A DNA stretch of 64,000 nucleotides from Paenibacillus mangrovi (GTDB lineage: Bacteria; Bacillota; Bacilli; Paenibacillales; Paenibacillaceae). The notes below the pieces were generated by a model, which did no database searches, was not told where the DNA came from, and was given only the letters and a program-made list of their open reading frames with translations. Every line of letters begins with the position of its first letter. Position 1 is the stretch's first letter. The stretch is from positions 186,001 through 250,000 of the forward strand of contig NZ_JALIRP010000001.1 in assembly GCF_022898935.1 (NCBI RefSeq), read 5' to 3'. Below, in pieces: positions 54,478-62,601 of the stretch. The position numbers and the translations under genes are program-made.

Positions 54478-57345
54478 ATGAGCAAAACAAAGACAGGATA
54501 TATCATCGCCCACACGCACTGGGACCGAGAATGGCGTTACCCTATATGGGAAAATAGATTATACCTTGTTAAGCTAATGGACGAATTAATCGAGACCTTA
54601 GAAAATAATCCCGATTATAAAACATTTCTTCTAGACGGACAGGTTATTCCTATTTTGGATTACTTACAGGTAAGGCCAGAAAACAGAGATAAACTTGTCC
54701 AATTGATTAAGGATGGAAGAATCGATGTAGGCCCATGGTATACCTTGCCTGACTTATATCCAATCAGTGGGGAATCCATCGTACGTAATCTTTTAAAGGG
54801 AAGAAGAGAGGCAGAAAAACTAGGAAATTGTTTGGATATCGGCTATGAGTCCTTCGGATGGGGACAGCCATCACAGCTTCCACAGATCTATAAGGGCTTT
54901 GGAATAGATACGGTCATCGTATCCAAAAATGTAGACAAGAAACGAGCTCCAAACTGTGAATTCAAGTGGACAGGCAAGGATGGCACAAGCGTCTATGCAA
55001 CAAGATTAGGTGAAGATGCTAGAGCCAACTTTTTTATGAATGCCTATATTCATATTATGAACGGTGTAGCCTATAAGTCGGATGAGTACAATTTTGACAT
55101 GGGCAATTATGGTCAAGTCTATCATCAGGCGGATAGCGAGAACTACATACAAGACTATTTCAAGATTGAGGATACAGAAAAAATACACCCAGAGGTTATA
55201 AAAGAAGCAGTTACTAGAGCCTGGAATGGTATGAAGGATACTCTCATGCCAGATGATAGAGCGATGATGGATGGTACGGATTCCACAACGGCTCAGCCTC
55301 AATTAATGAATCTGATCGAGGCGATAAATGAGCAATTTGACGACATCGAGTTTAAGAGCTCCTCATTAAAAGAATATGTTGATATTCTCAAAGAAAAGCT
55401 GGGCTTGGATGAATTGATTGAGATCAAGGATGAGATGAGAGATGGTCCAACAACCTCGTTGTCTGGAAATGCTCTAATGACAAGACCACATATTAAAACA
55501 CTGAATAAAAAGGTTCAAAACAGCTTATTTAATCAGGCGGAACCTCTATCCGTAGCTCATATGATGACAGGTGGCAAGTATGATGGGGCATTTTTACAAT
55601 TAGCATTAGACTACATGTTATTATCCCATGCGCATGACTCCATCAATGGAGTAACCCAGGATAAAACGGTAGATGATGTACTTTATCGATTAAATCAAGC
55701 TCTGGAAATATCAAATGCCGTATACAATAAAAGCTGCCAGGATCTTATTAAGCAAATGGATCTGTCTCAGTATAATAGCGATGATATTATTCTTGTGGTG
55801 TTCAATCCATATGCGAAGCCAAGAAATGAAATGGTAAAGGCCTATATTGATACCCCGCAAGCTCAAAATATATGGGAGTTTGACATTGTGGACTGTGATG
55901 GAAATGTATGTGACATACAGCATATATCCAGAACAGAGGTCACATCGCCAGTGGTACAGCTTCAGACTAGACCGTTCCCTTATTACTCCGACCGTCATTG
56001 TGTCGTATTTAATACGGGAGAAATACCAGCAGGCGGTTATAAGGTATATAAATTGTGCAATAAAGTAGAGTTCAGTAGAAAAACAGAATTTTGGGCGAAG
56101 ACGAGAACAACGGATGGAAAAGAAATCGCTACATCTTCTACCTGTTTGCAAAATAAGTATATCAAGGTTGAAGTGAATCCGAATGGAACCATTTCTATTC
56201 TGGATAAAGAAAATGGAAACTACTACGAAAATCTCAACTACTTTGAAAGTACGGGAGATGTAGGCGATTATTGGATGTACTATCCTCCATATCATAATCG
56301 GACCTACAATAGTAAAGGCAGTAATGCCAGCATTTTCTTAATGGAGAATGGTAATCTTCAAGCGACGATTGGCGTTAAGCTCATCATGGAATTACCTAAA
56401 TATGCTTATCGCCCAGACAATTATTTAAGAGGCAAGAGTGAGCGGTCAGAACAAACGGAACAACTGACAATCATGACTTATTATACGCTAAAGAAAGACG
56501 CTAAAAATGTAGAAGTTAAGGTTGAGATCGATAATAACTGTAAAGACCACCTTATGAGTGTTCTATTTGATACCGGAATCCGAGCGACTAATGCCAATGC
56601 ACAAGGGCATTTTACAGTAGACAACCGAGATGTTACGCCACTGAAGGATGACAAAGGTCACTATTATAATGAACTACTCACCCAGCCTCTACAGAATTTT
56701 GTAAGTATAGCAGATGATCAAAAAGGCTTTGGTATTGTTACCGATTGCTTAGGAGAATACAGTGTATCTCCGGATTGTGAACATAAAGACGGTGGAGATG
56801 GAACGCTGTCCATGACGCTGTTTAGAGCTGTGAAAAATATTATCTGTACCGAATGGAGAAGTGCAGGGGTGTTCCCGAATCAAGAGGGTGGACAATTGCA
56901 ACAAAAGCTGGTGTACAACTATGCAATTTGCCCTATGAATTCAAGTTGGGAAAATAGTGATCTATGCGGAATGGCCGACCGCTTCAATATTCCGTTAAAG
57001 CCTGTTCAGACATGTGTGCCAGTGGCGCCAATCGAGAAGACCGAAGTTACGCTGCCACTTAAACATAGCTTCTATCAAGTAACAGGTAAGTTAAGCGTAT
57101 CCTGTATCAAAAAGGCGGAGGATAGTGACAGCATCATTGTACGTGTGTTCAATCCACATCCTACGGAGCAGAGTGGAAGGATTATTTTTGGATGTGATGT
57201 ACAAAAGGTGTGCATGACGAATCTGAATGAGGAAGAAGAAGCTGATTCAAACGTAACGATGACAGGTAACAACGTAGAACTGCATGTAAAGCCGAATAAG
57301 ATCATAACTCTGAAGTTTGATCTGGCGGAAGTTAAAAACGGATGA
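54478..57345 (+). CDS. Cytoplasmic GH38 alpha-mannosidase family protein
   Basis: Encodes 955 residues with no signal peptide. The N-terminal Zn-binding motif AHTHWDREWRYP (H14, D16) and the second metal site SHAHDSINGVTQD (H384-D387) are clear. A Golgi-mannosidase-type middle domain and C-terminal beta domains follow. The region that usually carries the nucleophile as (P)DxFG reads GYESFGWGQPSQLPQ here: E124 stands where Asp is expected and two residues are inserted before QLPQ. GH38 enzymes remove alpha-mannose residues; MngB-type members act on mannosylglycerate. GAGAGGGAG precedes the start. The HAD phosphatase gene follows 16 bases later, probably in the same operon. Confidence 0.82.
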   Translation: MSKTKTGYIIAHTHWDREWRYPIWENRLYLVKLMDELIETLENNPDYKTFLLDGQVIPILDYLQVRPENRDKLVQLIKDGRIDVGPWYTLPDLYPISGESIVRNLLKGRREAEKLGNCLDIGYESFGWGQPSQLPQIYKGFGIDTVIVSKNVDKKRAPNCEFKWTGKDGTSVYATRLGEDARANFFMNAYIHIMNGVAYKSDEYNFDMGNYGQVYHQADSENYIQDYFKIEDTEKIHPEVIKEAVTRAWNGMKDTLMPDDRAMMDGTDSTTAQPQLMNLIEAINEQFDDIEFKSSSLKEYVDILKEKLGLDELIEIKDEMRDGPTTSLSGNALMTRPHIKTLNKKVQNSLFNQAEPLSVAHMMTGGKYDGAFLQLALDYMLLSHAHDSINGVTQDKTVDDVLYRLNQALEISNAVYNKSCQDLIKQMDLSQYNSDDIILVVFNPYAKPRNEMVKAYIDTPQAQNIWEFDIVDCDGNVCDIQHISRTEVTSPVVQLQTRPFPYYSDRHCVVFNTGEIPAGGYKVYKLCNKVEFSRKTEFWAKTRTTDGKEIATSSTCLQNKYIKVEVNPNGTISILDKENGNYYENLNYFESTGDVGDYWMYYPPYHNRTYNSKGSNASIFLMENGNLQATIGVKLIMELPKYAYRPDNYLRGKSERSEQTEQLTIMTYYTLKKDAKNVEVKVEIDNNCKDHLMSVLFDTGIRATNANAQGHFTVDNRDVTPLKDDKGHYYNELLTQPLQNFVSIADDQKGFGIVTDCLGEYSVSPDCEHKDGGDGTLSMTLFRAVKNIICTEWRSAGVFPNQEGGQLQQKLVYNYAICPMNSSWENSDLCGMADRFNIPLKPVQTCVPVAPIEKTEVTLPLKHSFYQVTGKLSVSCIKKAEDSDSIIVRVFNPHPTEQSGRIIFGCDVQKVCMTNLNEEEEADSNVTMTGNNVELHVKPNKIITLKFDLAEVKNG

Positions 57346-57361
57346 ACGAGAGGTAATGACC

Positions 57362-58348
57362 ATGCTGTTAACGTATGATATGAAGGATGAATTAACGGGC
57401 TTTGCCCATCTGGAAACGGGCGGAGATGGACTATTTCAAGTTGGCAAGGATGGAGTTCAAGAAATATTAACTCCCCTGGACAAGAAAGTAGAATTTATTG
57501 TATTTGAAGATAAAACCTTATGTTACGTAAAATCTGCAATGGGCTACCCAGCGATATATCCAGTAAATAAGCCAAAATATGAAGGAAATGCAAAGGCAAT
57601 ACTGATGGACTTGGACGGTACGAGCGTGCATAGCGAAAGCTTTTGGATGTGGATTATAGAACAGACTGTAGCAAGGCTGACCAAAAATATTAAATTTACA
57701 TTAGAAGCTAGTGATGAGCCCCATGTTTCGGGTCATTCGGTATCCGAGCATTTGCAATACTGCATAGACAAATATTGCCCTGATCAAACTGTTGAAGAGG
57801 CAAGAAAACACTATTTTGCCATCACTGAATATGAGATGAATGAGATCCTGCATGGCAGAGGAAAGATGAATGCATTTACACCTGCTCCAGGACTCAAAGA
57901 TTTCTTATACGAGCTAAAGGCCAAAAATATAAAAATTGGTTTAGTAACCTCAGGCTTATATAATAAAGCAATGCCTGAGATCATATCGGCCTTCAAAACG
58001 CTGGGAATGGGAGATCCGCTAGATTTTTATGATGCGATCATTACAGCAGGGCAAGCATTGGTAAAGGGACAGGCTGGAACCATGGGCGAGTTGGCACCAA
58101 AGCCTCATCCATGGCTATACTCGGAGACTGCAAGAGTTGGACTTGGGCTAACGGAAGAAGATAAGGGACATGTATTAGGATTTGAAGATTCATCAGCGGG
58201 TGTTGTATCCATTCGGTTGGCTGGTTTTTCAGCTATTGGAATTAATGGAGGAAATATCAGAAAGAGTGGAGTACAATCCTTGTGCTTAAAAGAATATGAT
58301 AATCTTTGTGATGCGCTACCATTGATTTTAGCCAAAACATTTTCATGA
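57362..58348 (+). CDS. HAD family phosphatase/phosphomutase with N-terminal extension
   Basis: Encodes 328 residues from the ATG at 57362, 8 bases after GAGAGG; an upstream ATG overlaps the GH38 gene. About 88 N-terminal residues of unknown fold (TGFAHLETGGDGLFQVGKDG) precede a HAD domain: motif I LMDLDGTSVHSE, motif II LVTSG, a Lys before PHPWLYSE and motif IV GFEDSSAG. The C1-type cap lies between motifs I and II. The motif set is that of the phosphatase/beta-phosphoglucomutase branch. Adjacent to GH38, it may dephosphorylate or isomerise a sugar phosphate from the same pathway. The extension is not typical for the branch. Confidence 0.8.
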   Translation: MLLTYDMKDELTGFAHLETGGDGLFQVGKDGVQEILTPLDKKVEFIVFEDKTLCYVKSAMGYPAIYPVNKPKYEGNAKAILMDLDGTSVHSESFWMWIIEQTVARLTKNIKFTLEASDEPHVSGHSVSEHLQYCIDKYCPDQTVEEARKHYFAITEYEMNEILHGRGKMNAFTPAPGLKDFLYELKAKNIKIGLVTSGLYNKAMPEIISAFKTLGMGDPLDFYDAIITAGQALVKGQAGTMGELAPKPHPWLYSETARVGLGLTEEDKGHVLGFEDSSAGVVSIRLAGFSAIGINGGNIRKSGVQSLCLKEYDNLCDALPLILAKTFS

Positions 58349-58453
58349 TTTTGGGAATGAATTCCCGTATCCAAACTTTTACCTTTTTTGTCCATATTTA
58401 TGATAAGATAGTGGTGGTATTTGGATATTAAAAACAGGGGAAGTGTGGGAGAC

Positions 58454-59713
58454 GTGGAACAAACCTTTTTTGTAAACAACCGTCAAAAGTTGATCCAAGC
58501 GTTGGCTGACGATTCTATTGTCGTCTTGTTCGCCGGGGAGGCCCCCCATAAATCTGCGGATTGCAAGTATCCTTTCAAGCCGAATTGCCATTATTATTAC
58601 CTCACTGGATTAACGAAGCCTAGCTCCATCCTGGTAATTACAAAGCAAGGTGCCAAAGTCGAAGAGACGCTCTTTATTGAAAAAGTCGATCCGGTACAGG
58701 AAAAATGGACAGGCAAGATGATGACCGTAGAAGAAGCGAAGTTGATCAGCGGCATCGGTAAGGTGCAAAACCTCGATAGCTTCGAACATTTCTTCCATGC
58801 GGCCGTGACGAACTATGACTACAAGAGTGTTTCATTCGACCTCGAACGCCGAGGGTTTCATGAGCTTCCGAGCCAAGTGGAGCTGTTTGCGCGCAAAGTG
58901 CGGGAGCAATACCCGTGGCTCGCAGTACATAATCTGTACCGGCTGGTCAGCCGCCTGCGCATGTTTAAATCGCAAGAGGAAATCGCGAAAATGAAGCGCG
59001 CCATCGAAATTACGAAGGACGGCATCGAGCGCATGGCTTCTCATATGCGTCCAGGAATCAACGAGGCGGAGCTGGAAGCTCACTTCTCGTTCAACCTGCG
59101 CGTGTCGGGCGCGAAACATTATGCCTTTGACCCCATTGTGGCCGGCGGTGCCCGTGCGACCGTGCTCCACTATGAAGACAACGACCATGTCGTGCAGGAC
59201 GGCGAGCTTGTGCTGATCGACATCGGCGCGGAGTTCGACCATTACAACGCGGACATCACCCGGACGTTCCCGGTCAACGGTACGTTCAGCGAGCGTCAGA
59301 AGTCAATTTACAACCTGGTGCTGAAGGCTGAGTTGGAAATCATTAAAGCGATCAAGCCGGGCATTCCGTTCGGTAATCTGAACGAGATCGCCAAACAAGT
59401 GTTGGCCGAAGGTTGCAAGGAACTAGGCGTAATCGGGAACGATGAAGAGCTGGCCAACGTCTACTACCACGGGGTCAGCCACAGCCTTGGACTCGACACG
59501 CACGATGTCGGCGATTTCAAGGGGCTGGAGTTGCAGCCAGGTATGGTGTTGACCGTGGAGCCGGGACTTTACCTTTCCGAGGAAGGCATCGGAATCCGCA
59601 TCGAGGACGACGTGCTTGTCACGGCTAACGGCTGCGAAGTGCTCTCAGAAGGCATTCTGAAGACGGTCGATGAGATCGAAGCGTTCATGGCGAAAGCTAA
59701 GGCGGCAAAATAA
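58454..59713 (+). CDS. pepP: Xaa-Pro aminopeptidase (M24B family)
   Basis: Encodes about 419 residues from a GTG at 58454; GTG at 58445 and TTG at 58421 are alternatives, and the homologous N-terminus (EQTFFVNNRQKLIQAL) favours 58445 or 58454. An AMP_N domain (about 1-135) precedes the pita-bread metallopeptidase fold. The dinuclear metal ligands are readable: LIDIGAEFDHYNADITRTFP (two Asp), GVSHSLGLDTHDVG (His), LTVEPGLYLS (Glu) and IRIEDDVLV (Glu). It removes the N-terminal residue from peptides with proline second. The base composition is clearly GC-richer than the preceding glycosidase genes, marking a boundary. Confidence 0.9.
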   Translation: MEQTFFVNNRQKLIQALADDSIVVLFAGEAPHKSADCKYPFKPNCHYYYLTGLTKPSSILVITKQGAKVEETLFIEKVDPVQEKWTGKMMTVEEAKLISGIGKVQNLDSFEHFFHAAVTNYDYKSVSFDLERRGFHELPSQVELFARKVREQYPWLAVHNLYRLVSRLRMFKSQEEIAKMKRAIEITKDGIERMASHMRPGINEAELEAHFSFNLRVSGAKHYAFDPIVAGGARATVLHYEDNDHVVQDGELVLIDIGAEFDHYNADITRTFPVNGTFSERQKSIYNLVLKAELEIIKAIKPGIPFGNLNEIAKQVLAEGCKELGVIGNDEELANVYYHGVSHSLGLDTHDVGDFKGLELQPGMVLTVEPGLYLSEEGIGIRIEDDVLVTANGCEVLSEGILKTVDEIEAFMAKAKAAK

Positions 59714-59733
59714 AGTACAAACGTAGTCCAATA

Positions 59734-59771
59734 AAAGGGTTCGACAATCTGTAATGATTATCGAACCCTTT
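59734..59771. terminator. Bidirectional terminator between convergent genes
   Basis: AAAGGGTTCGA pairs with TCGAACCCTTT around a 16-base loop, between the aminopeptidase and flavoprotein genes. T-rich bases follow on the minus strand (TTTTATT). Confidence 0.75.
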
Positions 59772-59804
59772 GACTTTAATCTTGATACACTATATGTTTT
59801 GAAA

Positions 59805-61334
59805 TTATTGTGCTTGTACGAATTCAGCCGATTTCAAACCAGATTGGCGGCCGAAAATAATAATCTCCGCAACGGAGTTGCCGCCGATCCGGTTTTGACC
59901 GTGCAAGCCGCCTGTAACTTCGCCTGCTGCAAACAGTCCCGGAATAGGTTTGTTGTCTTTATTCAACACTTCCGTGTTCGTGTTGATTTTCACGCCGCCC
60001 ATGGTGTAGTGAATCCCTGGGCCGATTTTGATTGCATAGTATGGCTCGCTGGACAAGTCGTTGTCCATTCCTGTGGTTCTGCCGAATTCGGCGTCCTTTT
60101 TATTCTTTACCGCGGCGTTCCATGTATCGAGCGTGGTTTTTAGCTGATCTGCCGGAACACCCATTTCTTTGGCTAAAGCCTCGATCGAATCCCCTTGAAG
60201 GACAAAGCCCATTTTTTCATATTGATCAATCGCTTTAACGCGGGATTTTACGCCGGAATCAAAAACAAGATAAGCTGATTTTTCAGGAAGTTTATTGATT
60301 GCGGCGGTGACATGGTCACGAGTATCCAGCTCGTTTGTGAAACGTTTGCCTTCACTGGAAACGAGGAGTGCCCCTTCTCCGCGAACAGCTTCCCCAATGA
60401 GGTAGGATTTGTCTTGCTGCACCGTTGGGTGAACTTGGATTTGATCCATATCTACCGTTACGCCGCCGAGTTTTTCAATCATCTTAATGCCGTCGCCGGT
60501 GCTGCCTTTTTGGTTTGTGGTTACGTACCCTTTCAAATCGGGTCTAACCTCGGCAATCATGTCCATATTGGCTCCGAAACCGCCAGTTGTGACAACGACG
60601 GCATCTGCTGCAATATTTTTCTCCTCTTTCTCGTTGAAGGTGACTTTGACGCCGTTTGCTTTGCCGTCTTTTTCCGTAATCTCCGTCACGTTAGCATTTA
60701 CAAACAGCGGAATTCCTTGTTCTTGAATATTTTTCAGCAAACCGTTGACAAGGTATTGTCCTACCGCTGAGCCATCTTCAGGACGGTGTGTGCGCTTTTC
60801 GTTCATACCGCCAGTTATCGTGATATTGTTCAATCGAATTCCCATGGAATCCAGCCAATCGATCGCACTTGCAGAATTGTCAACGAAGAAACGAAGCATG
60901 TCTTTGTCGTTTGTACCATGACCGCCTTTTAAGGTCTCTTCATAAAATAAATCATTGCTGTCTTCAATGCCTTGCTCTTTTTGAAACTTGGTTTCAGAAG
61001 CATTCATTCCTGAAGATGCTTTTAATGTATTCCCGCCGGCAATCGGCATTTTTTCAAAAATAACCGGGTTCATGCCTTTTTCTTTTGCCTGAAGGGCAGC
61101 AGACATACCGGCACCACCTGCACCGACAATGATGATATCGTATTTATCTTTTAGTTGGTCGTACGGTGTATAGCTGGTTTGAGACGCTCCCGAAACGGCT
61201 TCTACCTCCTTGGTCGCTTCTTTTTTCGTATTGCCCTGACTCTGGTCTTGGTTCTGGTTCCCGCTGCCGCATCCGGCGATCACGAGCATGAAAGAGAGCA
61301 CGAGAGTAAGCGTCGCTGCTACTTTCTTTTTCAT
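59805..61334 (-). CDS. Exported lipoprotein flavoprotein, fumarate-reductase/flavocytochrome c family
   Basis: Encodes 509 residues. A lipoprotein signal peptide (lipobox VIAGC, Cys near 22) and Asn/Gln-rich linker lead into an FAD-binding domain (DIIIVGAGGAGMSAALQAKE near residue 69, TTGGFGAN, and the C-terminal GLFAAGEVTGGLHGQNRIGG). Residues matching the fumarate reductase active site are present: VHPT, GEAVRGEG, TRDHVTAAI, IHYTMGG and the Arg of QNRIGG. It should reduce fumarate, urocanate or a related unsaturated acid outside the membrane. No haem-binding CXXCH motif and no FMN-binding domain is attached, so electrons must come from a partner not encoded nearby. Confidence 0.85.
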   Translation of the reverse strand: MKKKVAATLTLVLSFMLVIAGCGSGNQNQDQSQGNTKKEATKEVEAVSGASQTSYTPYDQLKDKYDIIIVGAGGAGMSAALQAKEKGMNPVIFEKMPIAGGNTLKASSGMNASETKFQKEQGIEDSNDLFYEETLKGGHGTNDKDMLRFFVDNSASAIDWLDSMGIRLNNITITGGMNEKRTHRPEDGSAVGQYLVNGLLKNIQEQGIPLFVNANVTEITEKDGKANGVKVTFNEKEEKNIAADAVVVTTGGFGANMDMIAEVRPDLKGYVTTNQKGSTGDGIKMIEKLGGVTVDMDQIQVHPTVQQDKSYLIGEAVRGEGALLVSSEGKRFTNELDTRDHVTAAINKLPEKSAYLVFDSGVKSRVKAIDQYEKMGFVLQGDSIEALAKEMGVPADQLKTTLDTWNAAVKNKKDAEFGRTTGMDNDLSSEPYYAIKIGPGIHYTMGGVKINTNTEVLNKDNKPIPGLFAAGEVTGGLHGQNRIGGNSVAEIIIFGRQSGLKSAEFVQAQ

Positions 61335-61632
61335 GTTTTACCCCTCCGCTTTTCTATGTTGTTGAAGCACACCCCATTTTAATATACCTTCGCCTTAAAT
61401 ATAGTGAAATAATTCACAATCAGTTGAATATTTGCAGCCGTAATGGGTTGGTGGGCTCTTCGTATACATATATGATTTTTTACTAAGCAAATGCAATATT
61501 TAGAAAGAATCGTGGCAACTTACAGGCTAATTGGGAGGATTTTGTATCTTAATAGAGAAATGAACTACGCTTTATCTTAATGCTATATGCAGTCGCTTCT
61601 TCGTTTCATTTTGCCAAAGGAGTCGAGAATAT
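61335..61632. other. Divergent promoter region
   Basis: This AT-rich spacer separates the flavoprotein and AraC regulator genes. No ORF, repeat or convincing operator was found. Confidence 0.4.
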
Positions 61633-62481
61633 ATGACGGTCAGTATTCATGAACATATCCGGTTCTCTTTGTTTCATGTAAGCGATTTTACTTATACTAC
61701 CCGAAATTTAACACATGAGGCCCAGCCCTTTTTTACGTTTTCGTTTATTTCGGAGGGATCCGTTCGAATAGTTGCGGATGGAAAAACATACTTCGCCAGC
61801 ACCGGAGACGTCATGGTGCACAGTCCAAATATTCCATTTTCGGTTCATGCCAACAAACCCGGTACACATATGTTTATAAACCTGGCTTTAAGCGTAATGG
61901 ACCAGGTCGACTTTTTCAAGCTCTACCCTTTACCTAGGGTAATTACCTTGCTCAATCCTATGCAATATCAGAAAAACTTTCTATTGCTCAAATCGGTGTG
62001 GAATCACGCGGAAGACGAACTGAGAGATATGAAATCGACGATGTTAGTCTTTCAGCTTCTGTATGAAATGATAGAGAGTGCTGGAATCGGCAAGACATCA
62101 CAAGTCAACAAAGAGCAGTCTACTCCGGATTATCTTGCGCAAGTTATTCCATACATCGAAATGAACTTGAAGGGGCGGCTTACCCGAGAGGAGCTGGCTA
62201 AAGTCGCTCACCTAAACCCGGTATATTTCAGCCGATTGTTTCAGAAATCATACGGCATTACCCCTATGAAACTAGTCCAAAAACTTCGGATGAAACGCGC
62301 ATTGCAAATGCTAGAGAATTCGGAGTATACAATCGAATTTATTGCTGTAGAATGCGGATTTTACGATGCCGCCTACTTTAATCGAATGTTTCAGCGAATC
62401 TACTTGATGACACCTGGTATGTACAGAAGACAACTGGAGGCAAGCAAGAGACGTTTTTATGAGCAGGTACCTGATGTTTAG
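61633..62481 (+). CDS. AraC family transcriptional regulator
   Basis: Encodes 282 residues. A cupin-like N-terminal sensor domain (about residues 20-110, FSFISEGSVRIVADGKTYFA) is joined to a C-terminal AraC helix-turn-helix pair (LTREELAKVAHLNPVYFSRL near residue 190 and ECGFYDAAYFNRMFQRIYLM near 240). It is cytoplasmic and soluble, unlike the two membrane-anchored AraC proteins in this window. AAAGGAG lies 10 bases before the ATG. The sulfatase gene follows 120 bases later on the same strand and is the likely target. Confidence 0.88.
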   Translation: MTVSIHEHIRFSLFHVSDFTYTTRNLTHEAQPFFTFSFISEGSVRIVADGKTYFASTGDVMVHSPNIPFSVHANKPGTHMFINLALSVMDQVDFFKLYPLPRVITLLNPMQYQKNFLLLKSVWNHAEDELRDMKSTMLVFQLLYEMIESAGIGKTSQVNKEQSTPDYLAQVIPYIEMNLKGRLTREELAKVAHLNPVYFSRLFQKSYGITPMKLVQKLRMKRALQMLENSEYTIEFIAVECGFYDAAYFNRMFQRIYLMTPGMYRRQLEASKRRFYEQVPDV

Positions 62482-62601
62482 CCACGACCCAAACAAACCC
62501 AAACAGAAGTATCTTTTATACAATCAAGAGTTCCAGACGTACATTGTACGATTCGAACGGGTATTTTACGATGTTTGTATATCCAAAAGGAGGACAAACC
62601 A

